Part shown: one piece after another, positions 53,286-60,395 of the stretch
Layout: each line of letters starts with the position of its first letter
How positions within the stretch are numbered: position 1 is the stretch's first letter
Source of the DNA: a virus
DNA: 64,000 nt
Virus record (IMG/VR): IMGVR_UViG_3300033553_000338
Coordinates: 1 to 64,000 of that record
Reading direction: 5' to 3' (one strand)
Position numbers and translations under genes: made by a program
Notes under the pieces: generated by a model
The model's input: the letters and a program-made list of their open reading frames with translations, nothing else
What the model was told of the DNA's origin: nothing
Database searches by the model: none

Positions 53286-54692
53286 TTATTTCACTGACTC
53301 AAGGAAGATCACTGAGCTGTAAGGATCCAGTACCGCGCTGCCGGCATAACCGAGCAGGTGATAGCTGCTTGCAGACACAGGAGTTGAAACTTCTCCGCTT
53401 GTTTTGCCTGTCAATCCACCCATTCCATTTAACGTGCCCGAAATTATGTCTTGTCCCTCAAGGGTGAACATGTTAATGTTACTGTAAGAACCTTCAACTT
53501 TGTCGTTGTTCAAATCCAGCATGATTGCAAATGCGCGATCTTCGAATTCCAGGTTCAGAGCTTCGTTCTTCATCACCGTGAAGGTCGTGCCGGCAAATTC
53601 GTAAGCATTGAAGGTGGCACCGATTTTCAGGTACTTACCGTTAGCTTGGACAAATTTGTTGTCACTCGATTTCAGGAATCGTTTGTCTTCCTTCATGATC
53701 GTGTTGAACTTGTACCAGAAGCGGTTGTTGCAGATCAACGCATAATTCTTATCTGAGTGAGCACCAACACGCTCATTCAAAGATTGGATTGCATCCTCGA
53801 ACAGGTCAGTTGACATTTCGTTGAATCCGAAGATATCAGCGAAGCGGAACAACTGAGTGATAACACCGTCTCCGGAAGGAATATCCTGTCCGTTCTCATC
53901 CTGCAGTTTGCATTTAGAGTTGATGTCGTAATTCGACTCACTGGTCAACATGGACTGCTCACGACTCTCCAGGAAGTGCTTCAGACAGGTGTCTTCGCTT
54001 TTTTCCAGTTTGTAGTAAGACTCTTTGCCCTTCTTACCCATCTCAATGTACTTGTACTCCTGCAATGAAAATGCATTCGTCTTTTCGATTGAGGCACGGT
54101 GAATAGACAGGAAGTTTTTGTGAACTTCACTAGATGAGATATATTTAACATAACCTCTCTCAGACAGTTCACCATAGTAGTTACTATGGTAACGAGTCTT
54201 ACGTCCACCCTGGGCGTAGGCAGTGTTGATTTTCCGGCTGTCCTCATTACCCATCAGGATAACAGTATAACGCCAACGGTTCGCGTTGATACGCGTTGGT
54301 TTTTTCACAACCCACAACTTCTGACGGTTTTCCAACTGGAAAGAGTCGTTTGGATCGTAGTACTTTTCTTTCAGGTCAACGGTTACCGGCTTACCACCTT
54401 GACCATCTCCGCTGATCGCACCAACGATTTCAACTTTTTTGATGAACGACACTTCGATCTGCCATTCCACAGACATTGCATTCAGCGACTGGAACCGGTT
54501 TTTTCCGGCACGGCTGTTCTTGAAGGTGTGTCCCAACAAGTCAGTTAGTACGCTAATGCTCAAAGAAGGATAGCGTTTAACGACTACCCCGAGGCGATCT
54601 GGGTTATTACCCAGAAAGGTTCCAAAATTCTTGATACTTCTGGTATCGGAAGAAATGAAACTAGGTAACGATTGTTTTTGAATAACTCTCAT
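53286..54692 (-). CDS. Major capsid protein, crAss-like type (468 aa)
   Basis: Resembles the crAss-like major capsid protein through WRYTVILMGNEDSRKI, YAQGGRKTRYHSNYYGE and LSERGYVKYISSSEVHKNFL, in the right order and at the expected length (about 470-490 residues). The acidic 398-residue protein upstream is placed where the scaffold is expected. The gene follows an unusually AT-rich start region (four TTAA repeats) and ends in a strong terminator, both in keeping with high expression. It should assemble the HK97-fold capsid shell. Confidence 0.9.
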   Translation of the reverse strand: MRVIQKQSLPSFISSDTRSIKNFGTFLGNNPDRLGVVVKRYPSLSISVLTDLLGHTFKNSRAGKNRFQSLNAMSVEWQIEVSFIKKVEIVGAISGDGQGGKPVTVDLKEKYYDPNDSFQLENRQKLWVVKKPTRINANRWRYTVILMGNEDSRKINTAYAQGGRKTRYHSNYYGELSERGYVKYISSSEVHKNFLSIHRASIEKTNAFSLQEYKYIEMGKKGKESYYKLEKSEDTCLKHFLESREQSMLTSESNYDINSKCKLQDENGQDIPSGDGVITQLFRFADIFGFNEMSTDLFEDAIQSLNERVGAHSDKNYALICNNRFWYKFNTIMKEDKRFLKSSDNKFVQANGKYLKIGATFNAYEFAGTTFTVMKNEALNLEFEDRAFAIMLDLNNDKVEGSYSNINMFTLEGQDIISGTLNGMGGLTGKTSGEVSTPVSASSYHLLGYAGSAVLDPYSSVIFLESVK

Positions 54693-54697
54693 GTTTC

Positions 54698-54714
54698 AAT
54701 TAATTAATTAATTA
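54698..54714 (-). promoter_or_regulatory. Translation start region of the major capsid gene (TTAA repeats)
   Basis: A run of TTAATTAATTAATTAATT lies 5-22 nt before the capsid ATG on the minus strand, with no Shine-Dalgarno sequence. AT-rich, unstructured leaders of this kind favour initiation in Bacteroidota. Confidence 0.5.
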
Positions 54715-54715
54715 T

Positions 54716-55912
54716 TTAACTCTCTGATAAAAAGTCCTCTAGGGTTTGATCGTCAGAGTTACTTTGCCGTCCTCCCTTGTTCACACTTTTACCTTTTACT
54801 TTACTAAATCTTTGTTGGACGGTCTTGCCGGAATTCCCATCCGTGATACCTTTCCGATAAACCTCCGTAAGCTTCGATTTATAGAAAGTGTCCAGCTCTT
54901 TAAATTTGGCCTCTCCGTACTTCATGTACCACATGGCCTGGATTGCCTTGGATTGATCAGCCATTACCTTGTCGAACTCAGTCTTACCTGAAGCATCACG
55001 TTCGGCAAATGCCTCCAGGATGTCGTTCCGGTCCGTGTCGCTTAGTTTCCATCCAGCGATCTCAGTTTGACTCTTTGCGGCATCTACAAAGCCTTTTACC
55101 CGTCCGGTGAATACTTCTTCAGCTTCTTTTTGAATTCCTTTTAAAGCAGCTGCTTTGGCCTCCTCCCGTCTGGAGATAAAATTCTTCCGCAGGGACTCTG
55201 CCGTGTTTCCAAACAGACTGGATTTCTTAAGGTGTTCCACCTCATCCTTAATCTGCTCTTCGGTAGCCTCTTCATTGTTGGCCGCAACATAGAGTTCCAG
55301 GATCTTGTCGTTGGACATGTCCTCAAACTTGTAGTCCGGAGCATCATACTCGTTTTCAACTGAGCTGAGCACACTGAACTCCTGTGCTGACTTCTGCATG
55401 AAATCCTTTACTGTCATCTTGGATTCGCGAATCTGGGCCAGTAAAGCCTTTTCATCATCCTTAATGCTCAGTTCCTCTTCCACGCTTGGCCGGGTACTGT
55501 CTACAATCTGTGCTAGAACGTTCACTTGTTGTTCGGGCTTAAGCTCTGAGAACTTCACTTTCTTTCCATCCTCAGTCTCCAATTCACCCCCAACAATGTT
55601 GTATCTCTCAAGGAAGGTTTCAACAATAGATGACTCACTCACCGGAGCATCATTATCGCTCTCCTCCCCTTCTTCTTCTTCTTCTCCTTCACCTGGTTTA
55701 GGTGGTTCAGGAGTATTACTTGGATCATCCTGAAATCTTGGATCATCTTCTAACCCTTCAAACTCAAACCCTTCTTCCTCGTCTTCTGATCCCGGTGCTG
55801 GTGGGTTGGCAGGGTCTGCAGGTGGATTAGCAGGGTCAATAGAGTCCTCGTTAAAGGACTCATCATCGAATAATTCATCAAACATTAATTCTTCTTCTTC
55901 CATACCTCTCAT
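54716..55912 (-). CDS. Scaffold-like protein (398 aa)
   Basis: The first ~90 residues are low complexity and very acidic, with Pro/Asp repeats (DPANPPADPANPP, GEGEEEEEGEESD). The rest is predicted helix (EEATEEQIKDEVEHL, SLRKNFISRREEAKA, KGFVDAAKSQTEIAGW) and ends in a Lys/Arg-rich and Ser tail. An acidic N-terminus, coiled helical body and basic C-terminus directly upstream of the capsid gene fit an internal scaffolding protein. The function is inferred from these features and location. The gene follows a small intergenic hairpin at 55922-55940. Confidence 0.68.
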   Translation of the reverse strand: MRGMEEEELMFDELFDDESFNEDSIDPANPPADPANPPAPGSEDEEEGFEFEGLEDDPRFQDDPSNTPEPPKPGEGEEEEEGEESDNDAPVSESSIVETFLERYNIVGGELETEDGKKVKFSELKPEQQVNVLAQIVDSTRPSVEEELSIKDDEKALLAQIRESKMTVKDFMQKSAQEFSVLSSVENEYDAPDYKFEDMSNDKILELYVAANNEEATEEQIKDEVEHLKKSSLFGNTAESLRKNFISRREEAKAAALKGIQKEAEEVFTGRVKGFVDAAKSQTEIAGWKLSDTDRNDILEAFAERDASGKTEFDKVMADQSKAIQAMWYMKYGEAKFKELDTFYKSKLTEVYRKGITDGNSGKTVQQRFSKVKGKSVNKGGRQSNSDDQTLEDFLSES

Positions 55913-55921
55913 TTATTTTAC

Positions 55922-55940
55922 CCTGGTATTCGTTACCAGG
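55922..55940 (-). other. Intergenic stem-loop upstream of the scaffold gene
   Basis: CCTGGTA pairs with TACCAGG around a five-base loop (ACGAA on the minus strand, TTCGT on the plus). No T tract follows on either strand, so this is not a plain terminator. It lies 9 nt upstream of the scaffold ATG and could affect translation, processing or RNA stability. Confidence 0.5.
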
Positions 55941-55949
55941 CGTTATTTC

Positions 55950-56789
55950 TTATTGCTGAGGCTGCTGTTGCTGGATACCTCCTTGAGGTGGCACCGACTG
56001 GTTTACTGCTGAGTAATTCTGTGCAATTGGGTTGTTGTTCCCAAAGGCGATCAGTACCACAGCCTCTTTGATAATTTCGTGACAGACATCTTCTTTGAAC
56101 TCCATGATTTGAGAGCCATCGATCAGGGTATTCAGTTGATCGTTTGTCAAGACGATCTCCATAGGGTACTTGATAAAGTCACAATGGACTTTGGTCAATT
56201 CAAACACCCCCGCGATATCTCCTGCAGTCCGTACAATATTGGCATCTGGGCCAAAAGTCACCGACAGCTTGCTCCCAGGAGTATCCCCCTGCCCTGCCGT
56301 TGCTTGCCAACCCCCGGATTCAATCTTGAAATAAGGATTCCGGTAAGACGGTTTCAACCAGGCATTCTGTAAAATCAAGCTTTCTTTATCAGATGACAGC
56401 GGCTTGGCCGGCATACTGAAAGAAGAACCTGCCGGGTAACATTTGTACCCTGTCTTCACAGTGTATTCCAAAATGCAGTTAAGCATGTGGAAATAGGTAT
56501 TTGGAAGCTTACCGGTAAAGTAGTAGTTACTACCTTTCCGTTTGAAGCTCAGTTCATTCTCCGCTGGGTTGTCGTAATCTAAGGGTGCTGAGAACTCATA
56601 GTTCATCTTAAGCACCTGGACATCATCGGTAGTCTGCTGGTTGGTGTCATACACATTATACCTTTTCTGGGTCCATTGATAAACGGACTTATTGATATAG
56701 TGATTGAAATCCTCAAGCAGCAGATCCGGAGTTCCGTAATTCTTATTCAACTCAATCAGGATAGCTTCAAATACGTCTCTTGCTGTCAT
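55950..56789 (-). CDS. Head-tail/neck structural protein of crAss-like phages (279 aa)
   Basis: The N-terminus FEAILIELNKNYGTPDLLLE, then FNHYINKSVYQWTQKRYNVYDTNQQ matches a conserved structural protein of crAss-like gene sets near the capsid. The centre is beta-rich, and the end is Gln/Pro-rich (GGIQQQQPQQ). It overlaps the upstream 70-residue gene by 4 nt and lies 38 nt upstream of the scaffold gene. The exact place in the virion is not assigned. A neck or ring position is an inference. Confidence 0.65.
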   Translation of the reverse strand: MTARDVFEAILIELNKNYGTPDLLLEDFNHYINKSVYQWTQKRYNVYDTNQQTTDDVQVLKMNYEFSAPLDYDNPAENELSFKRKGSNYYFTGKLPNTYFHMLNCILEYTVKTGYKCYPAGSSFSMPAKPLSSDKESLILQNAWLKPSYRNPYFKIESGGWQATAGQGDTPGSKLSVTFGPDANIVRTAGDIAGVFELTKVHCDFIKYPMEIVLTNDQLNTLIDGSQIMEFKEDVCHEIIKEAVVLIAFGNNNPIAQNYSAVNQSVPPQGGIQQQQPQQ

Positions 56790-56998
56790 TTATTCCACTT
56801 ATTTTGTTTACACAATTTTTTTGATCTAGTCAGTGACGGAAGGAAACACCCACAGGATGTACACCAGTTCCCGTCCCTCAAACTACACGCTGCACAAACT
56901 CTTAATCTTTGCTGGGCCAATTCTTCAACATTGTTATCAGAAGTTCTTCCGATAGATAAAGCGTAATTGACGTATCCCTCTATAATGTGTTTTAGCAT
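56786..56998 (-). CDS. Small cysteine-rich zinc-ribbon-like protein (70 aa)
   Basis: Six cysteines, at 35, 38, 46, 49, 51 and 63, in the pattern CAACSLRDGNWCTSCGCFL...KLC, which fits a small zinc-binding fold. The N-terminal half is helical (GYVNYALSIGRT). It is the first gene of the head operon under the motif at 57013-57023, 14 nt upstream. Similar short Cys-rich proteins occur next to structural genes in many phages. Their function is unknown. Confidence 0.6.
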   Translation of the reverse strand: MLKHIIEGYVNYALSIGRTSDNNVEELAQQRLRVCAACSLRDGNWCTSCGCFLPSLTRSKKLCKQNKWNK

Positions 56999-57012
56999 TG
57001 TATGTTAAGAAA

Positions 57013-57023
57013 TAATATACGAA
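57013..57023 (-). promoter_or_regulatory. Late promoter motif TTCGTATATTA
   Basis: An exact copy on the minus strand, 14 nt before the ATG at 56998. It should drive the zinc-ribbon, neck, scaffold and major capsid genes as one operon. Confidence 0.6.
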
Positions 57024-57031
57024 ATAATTAC

Positions 57032-57259
57032 CTAATTAGCAAGACCCGGCCTTTTGGAGAACTTTTCCAGTCCCGTGGCCCCCAGTATTGCTCCAATCAA
57101 AAATGCAAGCGTATCGATGTAGGCAGCATCAATTTCCAGGAATATCCCAAACAGCAATGCTATCATAAGCACAGCCACTGATTGCCGCTTGAAGGAAGGG
57201 GCACCCTCCGAATCTCTGAAAGTGCCCCCTAACCAACTATATGTTTGTGCTTTACTCAT
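57032..57259 (-). CDS. Small membrane protein with two helices, possible holin (75 aa)
   Basis: Two hydrophobic helices, VAVLMIALLFGIFLEI and YIDTLAFLIGAILGATG, separated by a short loop, with a basic C-terminus (EKFSKRPGLAN). Size and arrangement fit a two-helix holin, which makes holes in the inner membrane at lysis. No endolysin gene is close by, so other small-membrane-protein roles remain possible. It overlaps the upstream gene by 8 nt. It uses TAG as its stop. Confidence 0.5.
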   Translation of the reverse strand: MSKAQTYSWLGGTFRDSEGAPSFKRQSVAVLMIALLFGIFLEIDAAYIDTLAFLIGAILGATGLEKFSKRPGLAN

Positions 57260-57683
57260 GATCCCCAGCCAGTAACGGAATCAGTATCGATAAGTTCTCA
57301 GTCGTAATATCTTCCGGAAGATCCGAAAATTTAAGAGGCGTAACCTCAACATCCACCCGGACAGTGCTGGCAGCTTCTTCAGATGCCTTCTCAAAAGTCC
57401 GCATCTCGTCCAGCTGCTTGATGTACTTCTTGTTGATGGATTCCAGGAGCTTCAATTTCTTCTCCGGCTGGCCCTTCATATCCTCCCCAAACACCGTTCT
57501 AACGGAGTCCTGGTACTCAGACATGTCTGGACCTTTGATCGTCCCTTTAAACACTTCAATAGCCTCGTCCAGCTTCTTGATAATAACAGCATACCGGTAC
57601 TTGGTAGCAATGGGCTTATCAGCTGATAAACCTCCCAGCACCGATTTTGCCCGGTGCATTTCGTTTGGCGTAATTTGAATCAT
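57252..57683 (-). CDS. Protein of unknown function (143 aa), helical
   Basis: Predicted mostly helical (RYAVIIKKLDEAIEVFKGTI, KKLKLLESINKKYIKQLDEM) with an acidic C-terminal tail. It is located between a head operon and a small-protein operon. It resembles small phage assembly-type proteins by composition, but no family is assigned. It follows an inverted repeat (57728-57752) and lacks the late motif, so its control may differ from the neighbours. Confidence 0.5.
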   Translation of the reverse strand: MIQITPNEMHRAKSVLGGLSADKPIATKYRYAVIIKKLDEAIEVFKGTIKGPDMSEYQDSVRTVFGEDMKGQPEKKLKLLESINKKYIKQLDEMRTFEKASEEAASTVRVDVEVTPLKFSDLPEDITTENLSILIPLLAGDHE

Positions 57684-57727
57684 AATCTGAATTAATTTTT
57701 TTTTACTTAAACATTTTCATTTGCATA

Positions 57728-57752
57728 GGATATAATTTAACAACTTATATCC
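57728..57752. repeat. Inverted repeat GGATATAA/TTATATCC, candidate operator
   Basis: Two perfect eight-base arms are separated by nine bases, in the 109-nt gap upstream of the 143-residue gene and beyond the terminator at 57760-57787. No T tract follows on the minus strand. It could bind a dimeric regulator. Confidence 0.45.
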
Positions 57753-57759
57753 TTATTTC

Positions 57760-57787
57760 AAAAAACAAAAGGCGGTATAGACCGCCT
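57760..57787 (-). terminator. Rho-independent terminator of the 91-residue gene
   Basis: On the minus strand AGGCGGT pairs with ACCGCCT around a four-base loop, followed by TTTGTTTTTT. It lies 5 nt beyond the stop of the 91-residue gene. Confidence 0.85.
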
Positions 57788-57792
57788 GTTAG

Positions 57793-58068
57793 TTACCTCA
57801 TTCGGTTGTAAGAGTCCAGGAGGGTTTCAATTCTTACGATCCGCTTACCCTGGTCTGTCTGTACAATAAGCAAGTCATCATACTTCACTGTAAGAAAATC
57901 GTTTTTGTCTTTGATGTTGTCAACTTTTTCGGCAACATTCTTAGTACCATTATCAATATGTTGCTTGATAAGAGCCACATCGGTCTTAATACTAATGATG
58001 GACAGCGAGGACCAGCTGAGAAGACCTATCAATACTGTTCCTATAATTCCCAGGTACCAATCCCTCAT
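57793..58068 (-). CDS. Membrane-anchored coiled-coil protein, possible spanin-like (91 aa)
   Basis: An N-terminal hydrophobic helix (WYLGIIGTVLIGLLSWSSLSI) is followed by a helical coiled-coil region (IKQHIDNGTKNVAEKVDNI) and a basic C-terminus. This layout fits an inner-membrane spanin or another anchored periplasmic coil. A lysis role is only suggested by the layout. It is the second gene of an operon that starts at 58371 and ends at a terminator. Confidence 0.5.
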   Translation of the reverse strand: MRDWYLGIIGTVLIGLLSWSSLSIISIKTDVALIKQHIDNGTKNVAEKVDNIKDKNDFLTVKYDDLLIVQTDQGKRIVRIETLLDSYNRMR

Positions 58069-58074
58069 AACTTA

Positions 58075-58371
58075 TTACACTACAGAATCAAACAATAAAG
58101 GATCCTGAAAGATCGCCAGGACACCAACTTTCATACTCTCGTTCAGCCCCGAGAGATCATCAGTAGCGGTCTGATTTACATTTCCGTAAAAATTGATTCC
58201 GTCACTGGTATGCAGGTCTGCTACGTGCCGGCCTTCTGCCGCCTTAGCGGAACACATTACGGTATCTTTGAGGATTCCACCGGTTAAGTTATACCTGTAT
58301 GTGATATCAAACTCGTTAAAGGTATCAGATAATTCAATCTGTTCTACCCTAGATTTTAGTGATAATGCCAT
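58075..58371 (-). CDS. Protein of unknown function (98 aa)
   Basis: A beta-rich protein with segments FNEFDITYRYNLTGGILKDT and HVADLHTSDGINFYGNVN. No known family. It is the first gene under the motif at 58417-58427 and is 6 nt upstream of the coiled-coil gene. The regular strand pattern suggests a small structural domain. Confidence 0.5.
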   Translation of the reverse strand: MALSLKSRVEQIELSDTFNEFDITYRYNLTGGILKDTVMCSAKAAEGRHVADLHTSDGINFYGNVNQTATDDLSGLNESMKVGVLAIFQDPLLFDSVV

Positions 58372-58416
58372 GGGAATAATTTGTTTTTAGTTACTAAACT
58401 TTTAATGATATAATAG

Positions 58417-58427
58417 TAATATACGAA
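58417..58427 (-). promoter_or_regulatory. Late promoter motif TTCGTATATTA
   Basis: An exact copy on the minus strand, 45 nt upstream of the ATG at 58371, preceded by eight A on that strand. Confidence 0.6.
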
Positions 58428-58448
58428 TTTTTTTTCATTATACCCCGC

Positions 58449-58898
58449 CTAAAAGAGTAGTTTGGATAATTTCAACATAAGAGACTCAATCTCTGTAGTT
58501 CGAGCGGAGTACGTTAGTAGCTGATTCTTAGACATGCCTTCCCTACCCTGTTTTATTAGCAAGTACTCTTCTCTTAGATCAGATATAATGGAGTTCACCT
58601 CTATAGAACTACCACCATATAGAAAAATGGCTTGGGAGGTTAGTTCAGTAATATCCCTAAGTAAGTATTTCAATGCCTCGTTTACTTTCTCTTTTAAGTT
58701 ATCTAGGGAGCTGATTTCATGTGGGAATACTGTGTGAAGCCCCTTATCCTTAGTATAGTGTAGTTGCTTCCCTATCGCCTGCTCATCTATTAATTTATCA
58801 CAGTGCTCTTTAAGCATTTTCACCCCATCTTTAGGGATTTTTTTTGCTGGGTTAAAGTCGTAAATTCCCTTTGTAGCTGGATCGTAAATAACATACAT
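58449..58898 (-). CDS. Protein of unknown function (149 aa) after the fibre genes
   Basis: Begins MYVIYDPATKGIYDFNPAKK and is otherwise helical with charged stretches (LKEKVNEALKYLLRDITEL, EIESLMLKLSKLLF). It is the gene immediately downstream of the tail-fibre pair. Tail-fibre assembly chaperones often lie there, so that is one possibility, with no sequence match claimed. Confidence 0.5.
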   Translation of the reverse strand: MYVIYDPATKGIYDFNPAKKIPKDGVKMLKEHCDKLIDEQAIGKQLHYTKDKGLHTVFPHEISSLDNLKEKVNEALKYLLRDITELTSQAIFLYGGSSIEVNSIISDLREEYLLIKQGREGMSKNQLLTYSARTTEIESLMLKLSKLLF

Positions 58899-58902
58899 AT
58901 CT

Positions 58903-60393
58903 TTAATTTTTAATTCCTACAGCAATATAATGGCAATCTACGGAGGTATTAATAGCCTCTGCTACATCATGCCAGTAAAAGCTACTATAATTTAAAATAT
59001 ACGCCCTCAAAAGCCCAGTACCTCCCACCATTACAACTGAGTAACAGGTAGTAAAAGCTCCAGATCTAAAATATACAGTACCTCCAGTATTTGCATTGAC
59101 TTGACCCCAGGCGATTGTAAGACCTCCTGGAAACCTCTGGTAACCACTAGAGGCGGTTCCTGATTTATTGTCGTTATACGCAGTGTCAATAGTCCCTATA
59201 GTTAGTACATCATCAAGATCAGTGCTATAGCCCGTATTTCCGTTTGCTGTAAACAGACCTGAGACATGTGTCTGGGCAGCCAACAGAACAGTTCCTGGGG
59301 TTGTAGTGGTGGCCATTCCGACACTATATGAATTCACAGCACTCTTTACAAAAGCTGTTGTGGCAATTTTAGTACTATTATCTGTAGACACCTGTGTTGG
59401 GGCAGTGGACCCATTATATAGAGACACTAGCCCAGTTAAAGTACCCCCTGTTAACGGAAGATACCCATGACTGTGGCTTGACGCAGCAGCACCAACTTCC
59501 GAATAGGTATAACTTGGTTTTGTTGAGGCTTTTGCCCAACTGTAAACATCGGATGCTGAACGGGAATCAGATAACCTCCCGTCATTGTTTAATACGACTG
59601 TTTGTCCGTTGGAAACGATTGATCCGGAAGTCCAGATACCACCTGCAAACCCAATAGCAGTCCCTGGAGTTCCTGCATTACAAAATACAATCTGATGACC
59701 CCCAGCCATAGATCCTCCGGTAGTGTTGTTAGTGTGCTTGTAAGCCATTCCATAGAGGGTACCGAAATTAGCTCCATCTGCAGCAACTCTATAAGCTACA
59801 CCCATCGACCACACATGATTTATCTTGTTCGAATCATAGTCTCCAAAAACACCTTTATCCCGATACCCAGTTTCATTCACTATATATCCTCTGTTGTATA
59901 GGGTGTTGCTAATGTAGTCAGTTGTATCTGATCGTAAAAAGCTTCCGCTGGCAATATTATCTAACTTGCTGGAATCCGCAGCTTTGCCATTGCTAAGTAA
60001 AACACTCGTCCCATTAACTGTTGGAGTAGCTTTAAAGTCAACCACACTCGATGCTCTACTACCAGTCATGATTTCAACACCGTTCAGATTGTTATCATGT
60101 CTCCTAAAATACCATTTCGCATTTGTGCCTCCGTTGGTAGCCCCAGATGGAAATGATGCTGCAGCAGTATCACCAGAGTACCCTATTGACAGTCCGTATA
60201 GAAAGTTTGTAGAATTCTCTTTAAACATTATTCTCGAACTTCTATCTGCACTATGTCCAATAGCCTCAAAAGCGAATCCCCCGTCAAGGATCTCCTCAAT
60301 ATATGATTTCTTAGTAAGCAGGTCATTTCCGGCATTACCTGAATGATACGCCTTATGCCCTCCTATGGTTGTTCCCTCTTTTAATATTCCCAT
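58903..60393 (-). CDS. Tail fibre / receptor-binding protein (496 aa)
   Basis: The preferred start is MGILKEGTT at 60393; the longer open frame to 60516 would overlap the gene upstream. Residues ~300-360 carry GYLPLTGGTLTGLVSLYNG and KIATTAFVKSAVNS, hallmark repeats of phage tail fibres. The C-terminus (YQRFPGGLTIAWGQVN, TGGTVYFRSGAFTTCYSVV) matches the gp53-like fibre tip domain. It should bind host surface receptors. It begins 2 nt after the larger adhesin gene and lies in a fibre operon. Confidence 0.85.
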   Translation of the reverse strand: MGILKEGTTIGGHKAYHSGNAGNDLLTKKSYIEEILDGGFAFEAIGHSADRSSRIMFKENSTNFLYGLSIGYSGDTAAASFPSGATNGGTNAKWYFRRHDNNLNGVEIMTGSRASSVVDFKATPTVNGTSVLLSNGKAADSSKLDNIASGSFLRSDTTDYISNTLYNRGYIVNETGYRDKGVFGDYDSNKINHVWSMGVAYRVAADGANFGTLYGMAYKHTNNTTGGSMAGGHQIVFCNAGTPGTAIGFAGGIWTSGSIVSNGQTVVLNNDGRLSDSRSASDVYSWAKASTKPSYTYSEVGAAASSHSHGYLPLTGGTLTGLVSLYNGSTAPTQVSTDNSTKIATTAFVKSAVNSYSVGMATTTTPGTVLLAAQTHVSGLFTANGNTGYSTDLDDVLTIGTIDTAYNDNKSGTASSGYQRFPGGLTIAWGQVNANTGGTVYFRSGAFTTCYSVVMVGGTGLLRAYILNYSSFYWHDVAEAINTSVDCHYIAVGIKN

Positions 60394-60395
60394 TG

